Under the pieces are notes generated by a model. It searched no databases and had not been told where the DNA came from. It saw nothing but the letters and a program-made list of their open reading frames with translations. The translations under genes were made by a program, and so were the position numbers. Below are positions 17,282 through 26,404 of a stretch of DNA of 64,000 bases, piece by piece (position 1 is the first letter of the stretch; each line of letters opens with the position of its first letter). This DNA comes from Veillonella seminalis (GTDB lineage: Bacteria; Bacillota; Negativicutes; Veillonellales; Veillonellaceae): positions 1 through 64,000 of the forward strand of contig NZ_RQUZ01000009.1 of assembly GCF_003992065.1 (NCBI RefSeq). Reading direction: 5' to 3'.

Positions 17282-17500
17282 TTATTTCTGGCTTTCATTG
17301 CCTATACGGACTTCCTCGATGATTTGGCGAACTTCCCCTTCCACGCTTTGCAGCATATCGGAACATTCTTTGACGAGTGTGAGTCCTTTTTTATATTGGG
17401 TTAATAAATCATTAACCGATAATTCGTTAGCATCCAAGGTGCGAACAATTTCTTCCAAGGCTGCGTATTTCTTTTCATAGTTTTTAAGAGTATTAGCCAT
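17282..17500 (-). CDS. xseB: exodeoxyribonuclease VII small subunit
   Basis: A 72-residue helical protein (NYEKKYAALEEIVRTLDANE, then YKKGLTLVKECSDML). It forms the small-subunit helices of ExoVII. Its start overlaps the 3' end of xseA by eight bases, as usual for this pair. Confidence 0.93.
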   Translation of the reverse strand: MANTLKNYEKKYAALEEIVRTLDANELSVNDLLTQYKKGLTLVKECSDMLQSVEGEVRQIIEEVRIGNESQK

Positions 17501-18698
17501 TTTTTATAATCTCCTCTACCTTGGCTGTTAATGAGCCGTCGTTCATAGTAATATTAACCGAATCCCCTACAGTAAGAGCCGTTACAGAATGAATCGGTGT
17601 CCCTTGATGTTCGATTTTTGTATACCCTTTTAAAAGTAAGTGCAAAGGATTTAATAATTCCAATTGTTGCCCCATGAGAAGCAGATTATTTTGTTTCTTA
17701 CCTACGGCCTGTTGCACGGCACCGGTTAAACGATGCTCCAAATCATTCAGTTTAGAGCTTTCCTGATGAATTAAAGTTAATGCGGGAATGCCTAACTTTC
17801 TGTTAAAAATAGCTTGTAATTCTTGTTTTTTGGTTTCAATGGTTTGCTTCATGTATTGATGTAAGTAGGTTTCTTTGGATTCCAATTGTTCCAAAAGATA
17901 ACTTACCGGAGAGACCGTAAGCTCGGCGGCATGACTCGGCGTTGCACCGCGTACATCGGCTGCAAAATCACATAAAGTATAGTCCGTTTCATGCCCCACT
18001 GCTGATACGATTGGTGTTTTACAGTTATATACAGCTTCTACTACCACTCTGTCGTTAAAACACCATAAATCTTCCATGGAACCGCCACCGCGGCCCACAA
18101 TAACAAGTTCTACCTCTTTATCCGCATCGGCCCGTTCGATCCCTTTGGCAATAAGGGGCCCCGCTTTATCACCTTGTACAGGCACGGCAAACAGCTTAAA
18201 TTGAACGAAAGGATTACGTTGCCGTGCTACATGTAAGATATCATGAAGTACAGCTCCCGATTCAGAAGTAACGAGCCCGATGGTAGCCGGCATAAGCGGC
18301 AACGGTTGTTTGTGAGCTTCGTCAAAATAGCCGAGCGCCGTTAATTCCTTTTTTAAAGCTTCAAAGGCTAACTGATACGGGCTTTTTTGACCAATCTCCA
18401 TATCATTGCAGATTAAACTCAAACGACCGGTCTTTTCATAGAAATTAATCGTAGCTCGCATGGTTACAAATAAACCGTTTTCCAATTGGCCTACAAGTCC
18501 TTTTTTTTGCGCTGTACCGGCCCAAAGAGCTACATCTACGGAGGCGTCATCATCCTTTAATGAAAAATAATAATGCCCCGTGCTGTGGCGTTTTAAATTG
18601 GCAATTGTTCCGGCCACATAGCAATTTTTCAGTACATATTCCCGTTCCAAGACGCGTTTTATTAAATTGTTAAGTTTGGAAATGGAGAAAACATCCAT
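17493..18698 (-). CDS. xseA: exodeoxyribonuclease VII large subunit
   Basis: The catalytic subunit of a processive single-strand exonuclease. The 401 residues have an N-terminal OB fold (LKRHSTGHYYFSLKDDDASV), then the catalytic core with LVTSESGAVLHDILHVARQR, VIVGRGGGSMEDLWCFND and SAVGHETDYTLCDFAADVRG, then coiled coil and the C-terminal GYTKIEHQGTP strand segment. Cotranscribed with xseB. Confidence 0.96.
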   Translation of the reverse strand: MDVFSISKLNNLIKRVLEREYVLKNCYVAGTIANLKRHSTGHYYFSLKDDDASVDVALWAGTAQKKGLVGQLENGLFVTMRATINFYEKTGRLSLICNDMEIGQKSPYQLAFEALKKELTALGYFDEAHKQPLPLMPATIGLVTSESGAVLHDILHVARQRNPFVQFKLFAVPVQGDKAGPLIAKGIERADADKEVELVIVGRGGGSMEDLWCFNDRVVVEAVYNCKTPIVSAVGHETDYTLCDFAADVRGATPSHAAELTVSPVSYLLEQLESKETYLHQYMKQTIETKKQELQAIFNRKLGIPALTLIHQESSKLNDLEHRLTGAVQQAVGKKQNNLLLMGQQLELLNPLHLLLKGYTKIEHQGTPIHSVTALTVGDSVNITMNDGSLTAKVEEIIKNG

Positions 18699-18746
18699 AT
18701 AATTCCTCCTCTAATCCCGGTGATTAACTGTTACATAAAACAATAT

Positions 18747-19793
18747 CTATTTATTGTTTGTTGTATCTGACAAGGCCGCACCATAAGCTACACCGGTTGC
18801 ATTATCGGAGCTGTACTCGGGTGGCGCAAACAGTACTTTAACTTTATGAGATCTGCCAAAATCAAGCAAGGATTGCCGTAAAAAACTATTAGCCATTACA
18901 CCGCCCACCGCAATCAGTGTATCTGCGGCACGTTGTTGCCGGTGATAGGTCAACATCTTTTGTAAAGAGCGACTCATACAGTGGAATACATTTAGTGCTG
19001 TTTTAGCTGTATATTCCTCGTTAAATTGACCTGCATTTTTAGCACGATCAATACGACGCATAGTTTCGCTGCACGGTCCGCCAAAACTGATGGCTCCGTT
19101 TTTTACAGACACCGGCAGTATTCTAAATTTGTTGTCCCCTGAGTTTTCAGCATCGGAAACGGCTACCAGTCGATTAATTACAGTTTTCAAATCTTCAGGG
19201 TTCGGACATAGCGATTTAGCGACCCTTTCCATGTGCGGACCTGCCGGAAACGGTAAGTTCAGCGCAACGCCGACGCGGTCGACAAATTGACCGCCGTGTA
19301 AATCTAAAGCCCCATTTATCAGTTCTGCCGTAAAAAAGGTATCTTTAGCCGGTTCACAATACAAAAGTTCTGTAGTGCCGCCTGATACATGAAGTGCATA
19401 AAACGGTTCCTGCGGAATATATTGTAAAACACGCAGGGCCGCTAAAATATGATTTTCCTGATGTGAAAATTCATATACCGGTATATTATCCAGATGGCCC
19501 AGGCTGTGAGCCATTCCTCGTCCCACCAAAAAAGCAGGCATATAGGAATCCTTTTCACGGCGTGGAAACGCACTGACTCCAATGCCCGCTAGTTGGACAC
19601 CTGACGGTAATTGTTTTATTAATTCGGGCAATGCTCGGGTATGTTGAAACACCATTTGTGATTGTTGCAAACCGCGAGCACCCGCTTTTACTTCTAATAA
19701 TTTTCGAGCTTGGCCTATTAATTCGCCTTTTTCATTGACCAAAGCACAGGACGTCGTATAACAGCTCGTATCGAACCCTAAATAAACTTTCAT
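18747..19793 (-). CDS. TsaD/Kae1 paralogue (O-sialoglycoprotein endopeptidase-like)
   Basis: 348 residues from the ATG at 19793, which has GAGG seven bases upstream; a GTG at 19805 overlaps the nusB stop. The ASKHA fold is visible in YLGFDTSCYTTSCALVNEKG at the start, HQENHILAALR (metal-binding His pair region), LHVSGGTTELLYC and GGVMANSFLRQSL. It is shorter and more divergent than true TsaD (t6A synthesis). Paralogues next to nusB/xseA are common in Negativicutes and Clostridia, and their function is not established. A genuine TsaD would be expected elsewhere in the genome. Confidence 0.85.
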   Translation of the reverse strand: MKVYLGFDTSCYTTSCALVNEKGELIGQARKLLEVKAGARGLQQSQMVFQHTRALPELIKQLPSGVQLAGIGVSAFPRREKDSYMPAFLVGRGMAHSLGHLDNIPVYEFSHQENHILAALRVLQYIPQEPFYALHVSGGTTELLYCEPAKDTFFTAELINGALDLHGGQFVDRVGVALNLPFPAGPHMERVAKSLCPNPEDLKTVINRLVAVSDAENSGDNKFRILPVSVKNGAISFGGPCSETMRRIDRAKNAGQFNEEYTAKTALNVFHCMSRSLQKMLTYHRQQRAADTLIAVGGVMANSFLRQSLLDFGRSHKVKVLFAPPEYSSDNATGVAYGAALSDTTNNK

Positions 19794-19801
19794 AAGTTGC
19801 C

Positions 19802-20284
19802 TCACCGGGCCTTTACGTCTGATTTGACTTCAGATTCATTCTCAACGGCAACAGCCGGTGAATCCTTTTTTACCTGTTTTTCTTTGGCAATTGCATCTAA
19901 TACGGCATTAATAAATTTATAGCCTTTATCAGAACCGAAGTCTTTGGCCAATTGTACGGCTTCATTGATTACAATACGCGGATTGATTGCTTCAGGTGAT
20001 ACGGTAAGTTCCCATGCAGCCAGACGCAATACATTGCGTTCTACCGCTCCTAATTGTCCTATTTTGCGCTTTGGCGAATGGGCCTGTAATAATTCATCCA
20101 AAATGGACTGATTAGCCGTTACGCCGTTAATAATAGCTTCTGCATAGGCAACATCCATGGCACCGTTAGAATTGGATTCTTCTTCCGGCATAATAACGGT
20201 CTCTTCCGGATTATGAAATTCCTTAGCATATAAAGATTGAAATGCGTACAGCCGTGCCTGGCGACGATTACGATTTTGCTTCAT
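19802..20284 (-). CDS. nusB: transcription antitermination factor NusB
   Basis: It binds boxA RNA with S10 (NusE) in rRNA antitermination. The 160 residues form an all-helical NusB fold with RRQARLYAFQSLYAKEF at the start and VERNVLRLAAWELTVSPE, IVINEAVQLAKDFGSDKGYK and FINAVLDAI in the second half. A 25-residue Lys/Glu/Val tail follows the fold. It overlaps the upstream asp23 gene by 17 bases. Confidence 0.95.
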   Translation of the reverse strand: MKQNRNRRQARLYAFQSLYAKEFHNPEETVIMPEEESNSNGAMDVAYAEAIINGVTANQSILDELLQAHSPKRKIGQLGAVERNVLRLAAWELTVSPEAINPRIVINEAVQLAKDFGSDKGYKFINAVLDAIAKEKQVKKDSPAVAVENESEVKSDVKAR

Positions 20285-20666
20285 TAGTTAACTCCTCTGT
20301 GATTTGATTGGGATCGATTATATTTTCAAAATGAACGTCAATTCGCACTGAATCAAGGTTAACGGATTCTTTTAAATCCTTACGAATTTGTTGACGGATT
20401 TGCTCAGCCATGGTCATTAAGGGATATCCGTAAAGGACATTAATATATGTATTGATTTCAAGGCCTTCTTTACGATGTTTAACATTAATGCCGGGCAAAC
20501 GTTTCTGACCGAAATTGCGAGCAATGCCGTCCACCATACCGGAGTAAAAATTACTGTTTAAGGAATGATATCCCGGAATTAAGGTCAATGCATGGTGCGC
20601 TATTTGTAAAATAACTTCATCGGAAACATCCACCTGTAATTGAGGATTAGTTGACTTTACATCCAT
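20268..20666 (-). CDS. Asp23/Gls24 family envelope protein (AmaP-like partner)
   Basis: 132 residues with an Asp23-type core (DEVILQIAHHALTLIPGYHS and GLEINTYINVLYGYPLMTMA). Asp23 proteins are abundant membrane-associated structural proteins in Firmicutes. The gene is the second of two adjacent asp23 copies, 21 bp after the first, and it overlaps nusB. Confidence 0.85.
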   Translation of the reverse strand: MDVKSTNPQLQVDVSDEVILQIAHHALTLIPGYHSLNSNFYSGMVDGIARNFGQKRLPGINVKHRKEGLEINTYINVLYGYPLMTMAEQIRQQIRKDLKESVNLDSVRIDVHFENIIDPNQITEELTNEAKS

Positions 20667-20687
20667 TACGTATCGCTCCTTTCCCGT

Positions 20688-21062
20688 TTAAATGTATTTG
20701 ACCCCCGTATTTTCAAAGGCAATATCCTGAATAAAGATATTAACACCCTCTACATGTGTACCGGTTAGGGTTTCAATCCCGGTCTTAACATGTTCCTGAA
20801 CGCGTAAAGCCACATCGGGAATGCGATAGCCGTAGCGAGCAACCAAATATAATTCAATGGTTATACTATTATCGGATACTCGTTGGAGCCTGACACCTTC
20901 CCACTGACTTTTCATACCGATTAAATTGGCAAAATCATCGCCTGCAGTGGTACTCATGGAAGCGACGCCTTTAACTTCCAATGCTTTCAAGGAGGCAATC
21001 GTGCCATACACGTTATCGCTTATTTTAGTAACTCCTTCAAAGAACGTTTTATTATCACTCAT
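20688..21062 (-). CDS. Asp23/Gls24 family envelope stress protein
   Basis: 124 residues with the classical family pattern: ISDNVYGTIASLKALEVKGV, ITIELYLVARYGYRIPDVAL, TGTHVEGVNIFIQDIAFEN. It is first in the asp23-asp23-nusB run, with a strong hairpin between it and efp upstream. Asp23 members respond to alkaline or envelope stress in model Gram-positives; the role in a diderm is not known. Confidence 0.88.
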   Translation of the reverse strand: MSDNKTFFEGVTKISDNVYGTIASLKALEVKGVASMSTTAGDDFANLIGMKSQWEGVRLQRVSDNSITIELYLVARYGYRIPDVALRVQEHVKTGIETLTGTHVEGVNIFIQDIAFENTGVKYI

Positions 21063-21090
21063 AGTACCCTGCCTTTCTTTTTATAGCATA

Positions 21091-21135
21091 AAAAGCATTT
21101 GCCTCGAACAACGTACGTTAAAGACAAATGCTTTT
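21091..21135 (-). terminator. terminator between efp and the asp23 block
   Basis: AAAAGCATTTG (21091-21101) and CAAATGCTTTT (21125-21135) form an 11-bp stem with U-rich flanks on both sides. It lies 15 bp after the efp stop. Confidence 0.75.
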
Positions 21136-21149
21136 GATATTAACTGATA

Positions 21150-21707
21150 TTACGCACGTTCAATGTATTGGCCGGTGCGTGTATCGACGCGAAGAACATC
21201 GCCAACTTCGATAAACAATGGCACTTTAACAACATAGCCGGTTTCCAATGTAGCCGGTTTGTTACCGCCTGTAGCCGTATCGCCACGGATGCCGGGATCA
21301 GTTTCAACTACGCGAAGTTCTACTGCTACCGGTAAATCGATACCGATTACGATACCTTGGAAGAACACGATGCTAACTTCCATGTTTTCAAGCAAGAAGT
21401 TTTTAGCTTCGCCTAACTGTTCAAGGTTTAACTCTACTTGGTCATAAGTTTCGTTATCCATGAATGTGTAGGCACCGTCAGCTTCGTATAAGTATTGCAT
21501 ACGACGACGATCTACATGTGCTTTAGGCACTTTTTCACCGGCGTTGAAAGTACGTTCAACTACGGAACCGGTCTGCAAATTCTTTAATTTACAACGTACG
21601 AATGCAGCACCTTTACCCGGTTTTACGTGCTGGAAGTCTACAACCTGCCACACGTTGCCATCGAGCTCAATTGTTACGCCCGGACGAAAATCATTACTAG
21701 AAATCAT
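21150..21707 (-). CDS. efp: elongation factor P
   Basis: It relieves ribosome stalling at polyproline stretches. The 185-residue three-domain protein has the modification loop [13 protein letters not shown] with Lys32 at the tip, and the C-terminal signature [20 protein letters not shown]. It follows the peptidase gene by 14 bp, the common pepP-efp pair. Confidence 0.97.
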   Translation of the reverse strand: MISSNDFRPGVTIELDGNVWQVVDFQHVKPGKGAAFVRCKLKNLQTGSVVERTFNAGEKVPKAHVDRRRMQYLYEADGAYTFMDNETYDQVELNLEQLGEAKNFLLENMEVSIVFFQGIVIGIDLPVAVELRVVETDPGIRGDTATGGNKPATLETGYVVKVPLFIEVGDVLRVDTRTGQYIERA

Positions 21708-21721
21708 TTAAATCCCTCCGT

Positions 21722-22792
21722 TTAACCTTTTACTTCTATTAATTCCTTCGAGGTATGAGTGAGTAGCTCATAGCCATCGTCAGTAACTATAACACTGTCT
21801 TCAATGCGAAGACCTATTTCACCGGGAAGATAAACACCCGGCTCAACAGTAACAATCATATTAGGCTCCAATACCGTATCGGAACGCGGTGATGCTACCG
21901 GTTCTTCATGTATGTCGAGACCTACACCGTGACCGGTACCATGACTAAAATAATCACCGTAGCCATCGGCCGTAATGCTTTCGCGACAAGCGGCATCTAC
22001 GGTTTTACCCGTAACACCGGCTCTTACGGCGGCTAAGCCTTTCAGTTGTGCATCAAGCACAACTTTATAGAGTTTATGCTGTAATTCGGAGGCTGTTCCC
22101 ATAACAATGGTGCGAGTCATATCCGAATGATAGCCCTGATATACAGCGCCGAAATCAAAGGTGACAAAATCACCGTCTTCAATAACTTTATCAGACGCTA
22201 CACCGTGCGGCATACTGGATCTGTGTCCCGACGCCACAATAGTGTCAAATGATGGTTCTTCAGACCCTCGTTTGAGCATTTCAATTTCTAAAATGACACG
22301 AGCGTCTCGTTCCGTCATACCCGTTTTTAATTGCGGCAATAAAGCAGCAAATGCTTCATCACCGATACGGGCAGCCTCACGCATGAGCGTAAGTTCGTCA
22401 GGCCGTTTAACCGCCCGTAAAGATGTTAAATTAACGGACGCAAAACGACTTCCCACTAAAATATCGGAAAATGTTTGGTACGTGTCAACCGGTACATAAT
22501 TACCTTCGAACGCACAAACAGATAATGTAATATTACGAGTTTTGACAATCTCAGCTATAGTTTCCCAAGTAGAACCTTTGTATTGAATTACTTCATAACC
22601 TTCACATTGATTCTGAGCTTGTTCCGTATAACGGCTGTCAGTAAGTATAAAAGCAGTATCCGGTGTCACAAAACCTACGGCTGTAGTTCCCGTAAAACTG
22701 GCAAAATATCTAAGATTGGTCTGGCTAAGCAAGAGTATGCCATCATACTGGTGCGCAGTCAAATAATCCTGTAGGCGTAATAAGCCGTTCAT
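21722..22792 (-). CDS. M24 family Xaa-Pro aminopeptidase
   Basis: 356 residues. The N-terminal creatinase-like domain (residues 1-130, LRYFASFTGTTAVGFV) precedes a pita-bread catalytic domain. Metal ligands are seen in FVTFDFGAVYQGYHSDMTRT (two Asp), FSHGTGHGVGLDIHEEP (His), VTVEPGVYLPGEIGLRIED (two Glu). It removes N-terminal residues preceding proline. It is cotranscribed with efp, a frequent coupling in Firmicutes. Confidence 0.92.
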   Translation of the reverse strand: MNGLLRLQDYLTAHQYDGILLLSQTNLRYFASFTGTTAVGFVTPDTAFILTDSRYTEQAQNQCEGYEVIQYKGSTWETIAEIVKTRNITLSVCAFEGNYVPVDTYQTFSDILVGSRFASVNLTSLRAVKRPDELTLMREAARIGDEAFAALLPQLKTGMTERDARVILEIEMLKRGSEEPSFDTIVASGHRSSMPHGVASDKVIEDGDFVTFDFGAVYQGYHSDMTRTIVMGTASELQHKLYKVVLDAQLKGLAAVRAGVTGKTVDAACRESITADGYGDYFSHGTGHGVGLDIHEEPVASPRSDTVLEPNMIVTVEPGVYLPGEIGLRIEDSVIVTDDGYELLTHTSKELIEVKG

Positions 22793-22852
22793 GATAAGAC
22801 TCCCTTGCTATAAATTTTTTCATTTCATGATACCACAAAATGAGCGTTTTGA

Positions 22853-23593
22853 CTATAGTTTTTCGTAGTCCGACGCATCCAGATAAACAAATTCACCTGT
22901 TTCGGGAATGTCCTTTAAGTCAAGATGACCTATAGTAAGACGCTTTAAATAGGTGATTTCGCCACCGGCCGCCCCTATCATGCGCTTAACCTGATGATAT
23001 TTACCTTCTTCAATTATAATTTCGGCGCTTTTAAGCATAACCGAATCTTGAGTGCTTTCAGTTTCTTTATCGGTTTCAGAAGGCAGAATTATTTCAGCCG
23101 GCTTACAAACAGTGCCATCCCCCAATATAATGCCTGAACGGATGCGTTCTAACCTTTCTTCGATAAGCGTACCGCTATATTCAAAATAGTATCGTTTGGG
23201 AACATGCTTTTTGCCGTTTATAATACGATGAGCCCAGGCCCCGTCATTGGAGAGTAACAGCAAGCCTTCCGTATCTTTATCGAGGCGTCCTACCGGGGAG
23301 ACCCCCATAGTGCGAAATTCCGGCGGTAATAATTCCATTACGGTCGGATGTCGTGAATCTTCTATGGCACACACATAGCCGGCCGGTTTATGAAATTTAA
23401 CATAATATATTTGACGATTGTCTATAATTTCACCGTTAACAGCTATTGTTTGGTTCGGTATTTCAATGGGCATATCTTTTTTCTTAACCACTACACCATC
23501 TACCGTAACCAGTCCCTGTTTGATGAGATTATGGACTTCTTTACGACTGCCCAATGCTTTATTGGCTAAAAACTTATCTAAACGTAACTTCAT
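22853..23593 (-). CDS. RsuA-family pseudouridine synthase
   Basis: It isomerises a uridine in rRNA. 246 residues from the ATG at 23593 (MKLRLDKFLA); a GTG nine bases upstream is possible, and neither has a clear ribosome-binding site. S4 domain at 1-60, then VGRLDKDTEGLLLLSNDGAW with the catalytic Asp, and EGKYHQVKRMIGAAGGEITY. Family placement is RsuA/RluB; the target (16S or 23S site) cannot be told. Confidence 0.9.
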   Translation of the reverse strand: MKLRLDKFLANKALGSRKEVHNLIKQGLVTVDGVVVKKKDMPIEIPNQTIAVNGEIIDNRQIYYVKFHKPAGYVCAIEDSRHPTVMELLPPEFRTMGVSPVGRLDKDTEGLLLLSNDGAWAHRIINGKKHVPKRYYFEYSGTLIEERLERIRSGIILGDGTVCKPAEIILPSETDKETESTQDSVMLKSAEIIIEEGKYHQVKRMIGAAGGEITYLKRLTIGHLDLKDIPETGEFVYLDASDYEKL

Positions 23594-23608
23594 GATAATC
23601 ACGAGTAA

Positions 23609-24241
23609 TTATAATTGAATGGATTCCAAATGTTTGGTGTAATTCAAAAGGCTCAAGGTATTATGGTCATCTTCCGTAAGACCGTAAAACTCTACGCGAC
23701 TGATGGCCGTATTGCCTTGACTGAAGTTCCAAGCAAAATGAAGCGGTAAGTTGAGCATTTTACAAATTAAGGTACGATTGGTACCGCCATGAGCGACAAC
23801 AAGAATAGTTTTGTCTTCGCCGACAGCTTTCATTTCATCAGTAACGGCCTGCCATGCACGTTCTTGTAAATCTTGGAATGATTCACCGTTTGAGATTTTT
23901 ACTTTATCGGGACTGCGATACATAGTGTAAATGGAATGTGGCCATTTGGCTTCAATCTGATCGTAAGTAAAGCCTTCCCAATCTCCGAAATTAATTTCAC
24001 GTAAACGTTCATCCGTTTTAAACGGAATCTGACGATTACCTAAAATCTTTTCAGCAGTAATGTGAGCACGATCTAAATCACTGGCAATAATGGAATCAAA
24101 CTCGATTGATGCCAATTCTTTGGCTACCGCATCAGCTTGAACAATCCCTACCTGATTAAGCGGCACATTCGTATATCCTTGATAAAAACCACTGTTATTC
24201 CATTCCGTCTGACCGTGGCGAACTAAGTAAATTGTGTGCAT
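23609..24241 (-). CDS. cobC: histidine phosphatase, probably alpha-ribazole phosphatase
   Basis: A 210-residue phosphoglycerate-mutase-like enzyme: LVRHGQTEWNNSGFYQG with the phosphorylated His, REINFGDWEGFTYDQIE, and VVAHGGTNRTLICKML with the second His. The sequence alone fits several histidine phosphatases. The overlap with cobD and the surrounding cobalamin genes point to CobC, which dephosphorylates alpha-ribazole 5'-phosphate or adenosylcobalamin 5'-phosphate. Confidence 0.75.
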   Translation of the reverse strand: MHTIYLVRHGQTEWNNSGFYQGYTNVPLNQVGIVQADAVAKELASIEFDSIIASDLDRAHITAEKILGNRQIPFKTDERLREINFGDWEGFTYDQIEAKWPHSIYTMYRSPDKVKISNGESFQDLQERAWQAVTDEMKAVGEDKTILVVAHGGTNRTLICKMLNLPLHFAWNFSQGNTAISRVEFYGLTEDDHNTLSLLNYTKHLESIQL

Positions 24242-25403
24242 GGGCGAACTCCTTTACATATGATATTAACAATTCATTATCGGTTCTATCTTTGACAGCA
24301 ATTCTAAACCATCCTTGTCCCAGCCCGCTGTAGGCTTCGCAACTGCGGATTAGCAGCTGTTTGTCTTCTAAGAAATTCATAAAATCGGAAAGGCTCGGAT
24401 TGGCAGGATGCCAATGTAAGAGCAGAAAATTGACTGTTGGCGGCAGTGCCGTTATAAAATCAAAACTATTGATAGCTCCGTAAAGCCATTCTTTTTCGCG
24501 AGCCACTACTGCTCGCGTTTTTTGACGGTATACTTCATCTTGAAGGGCCGCAATACCATATTGCTGAGCCAGATGATTAACCGACCATGTAGGTACCTGA
24601 GGGGCAATAGTTTTTAATATAGACGCTTGTCCCAATAAGAGGCCTAAACGTAAACCGGGAATCGCATAAAACTTAGTGAGTGAATGCAATATGATAATAG
24701 CCGGATACTCTGTCAAGTATGGTCGTAAACTATGAGATTCATTGGTGAATTCTATAAAGGACTCATCGATGAGAAGTAAACTGCGTGATGCTTCGGCCAG
24801 AGCCGCTAACTCGAATACTTCCGTTAAGGTTTGCAAACTGCCGTCCGGATTATTGGGATTACCGAGACAAATCAAGGTACGAATTTGTTCTTCGGCACAA
24901 CGTTTCAAATGTTGCTTAAGGTCCTCATAAGGCACGGCAAAATGAGTAATCGGCTGATGTGTCTTTGAATTGCCGAAAAAGCTGAGTGATTGATGTAAAG
25001 ACTCTATTTCATCGGATGCCGACATGGGAATCATTTCATATTCTAAAACATCTAAGCCTTTAGCACGAGCCGCTAAGGTATATTCCGAAAAACCGGGCGC
25101 CGGTACCAATACTTCAGTTATTTCCGGTAAAGTCATGAGTGCGTATAACAATTCGGCCGCCCCATTGCCTACTAAAATATTTTCATCAGGCACATCCAGT
25201 ACTTCACTCACTTTGCTGCGAAGATCGGTGTATTCCGGATCGGGATAATGAATGATTTCATTCAAATGAGCTTTTAATGCTTCTTGACCTTTAGGGCTCA
25301 TGCCTAAGGGGTTTATATTGGCACTGAAATCGGTAATGTCCTGTGGTGCTACGTTATGAGCGGCCGCCACTTTATAAATATTACCGCCGTGGGTATTTTT
25401 CAT
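24195..25403 (-). CDS. cobD: threonine-phosphate decarboxylase
   Basis: A PLP-dependent class I/II aminotransferase-fold enzyme that makes (R)-1-amino-2-propanol phosphate, the linker of the cobalamin nucleotide loop. 402 residues: HGGNIYKVAA and DFSANINPLGMSP at the N-terminus are typical of CobD, with NPNNPDG, LLIDESFIEF and HSLTKFYAIPGLRLGLLLG (Schiff-base Lys). Its end overlaps the phosphatase gene by 47 bases, and pduX, which supplies its substrate, is just upstream. Confidence 0.92.
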   Translation of the reverse strand: MKNTHGGNIYKVAAAHNVAPQDITDFSANINPLGMSPKGQEALKAHLNEIIHYPDPEYTDLRSKVSEVLDVPDENILVGNGAAELLYALMTLPEITEVLVPAPGFSEYTLAARAKGLDVLEYEMIPMSASDEIESLHQSLSFFGNSKTHQPITHFAVPYEDLKQHLKRCAEEQIRTLICLGNPNNPDGSLQTLTEVFELAALAEASRSLLLIDESFIEFTNESHSLRPYLTEYPAIIILHSLTKFYAIPGLRLGLLLGQASILKTIAPQVPTWSVNHLAQQYGIAALQDEVYRQKTRAVVAREKEWLYGAINSFDFITALPPTVNFLLLHWHPANPSLSDFMNFLEDKQLLIRSCEAYSGLGQGWFRIAVKDRTDNELLISYVKEFAHAHNLLSSPRSDGME

Positions 25404-25416
25404 GTCTGAGCACCTC

Positions 25417-26325
25417 CTAACGCTTCATAAAAGTTATGCCTTCATTAGTTGTTTCGACAGTATCTAAATATAATAAATCCGGTAATTCCTGATGGACAGC
25501 CGCTCGGCAATCAGCCAACGGTGCGCCGTCAGATGGGAATAAAAGGCCCATAATAGTACCGCTGTGAGCAATTATCGTACCGACACTGTTAAAGTGATTG
25601 CCGATTTCATGCAGTGCATATAATAAAGGTTTGTGTAAAATACGCTGATTAGCAAAAGCACTTAAAGTAGCTGCCTGACCGATTAAGGACACATTGTGAG
25701 TTGCAATACCTTCTTTAAAAAGCGCTAATGACTCTTTGATATACGGTTCTTTTTCGGCAATTAAATCATGAAGCCCGTGTTGAGCATTAAAACTGACCGT
25801 ATCAATTTCGCCACCTTCATCAAAAATCATAATTTTCATAGGCGGACACTGTCCCAACGGTTCAGTAATGGTTCCTTTAATGTAATCAAAACGAACAACG
25901 CCCGGATAAAATGAGGCATCACTTGGTTCAATACTTAAAGAGATATCTTTTAATTCCTCCAAGGTTAAAGCTCGACCGTATGCCAAGGCTGTAGCCATAG
26001 CGGCAACGCTGATATCGGCACTGCTAGATGCCATGCCTTTACCCTGAGCTATATCGGAGCGCACGTAAACAGGACTCCGCCAAGCTCGTTGCAGCGCTGC
26101 ACTGATAGGTATAGATCCTTCCGCCACAAGCGTATTGACGACTTTTTGGGCTGCCAAGGCGGCTTTGGGTTGCAAGGAACAATAATAAGGCCTTAAAGGT
26201 TGTTTTACTCCGCTTAAGGCATAGGAATAGCGATTAATAGGACAGGTAACCAAAAAAGGTTGACCATCAATGGACCCTTGCAAAAATTCACCGCATGTCC
26301 CTGGTGCTCGTACATAATATGACAC
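25417..26325 (-). CDS. pduX: L-threonine kinase (GHMP family)
   Basis: It makes L-threonine O-3-phosphate for CobD. The start chosen is GTG at 26325, eight bases after GGAGG; an ATG at 26340 lies on that ribosome-binding site. About 302 residues with VRAPGTCGEFLQGSIDGQPF (substrate loop), VTCPINRYSYAL and the GHMP ATP loop GKGMASSSADISVA. PduX/BluE-type kinases are found next to cobD in many B12 clusters, as here. Confidence 0.88.
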   Translation of the reverse strand: MSYYVRAPGTCGEFLQGSIDGQPFLVTCPINRYSYALSGVKQPLRPYYCSLQPKAALAAQKVVNTLVAEGSIPISAALQRAWRSPVYVRSDIAQGKGMASSSADISVAAMATALAYGRALTLEELKDISLSIEPSDASFYPGVVRFDYIKGTITEPLGQCPPMKIMIFDEGGEIDTVSFNAQHGLHDLIAEKEPYIKESLALFKEGIATHNVSLIGQAATLSAFANQRILHKPLLYALHEIGNHFNSVGTIIAHSGTIMGLLFPSDGAPLADCRAAVHQELPDLLYLDTVETTNEGITFMKR

Positions 26326-26404
26326 CTGTCGTTCCTCCATACTAATATACACAAAATAACACAAAAGAATGTAAATACTAAGTAAAAAGTTTGTTAGTGT
26401 GCCG

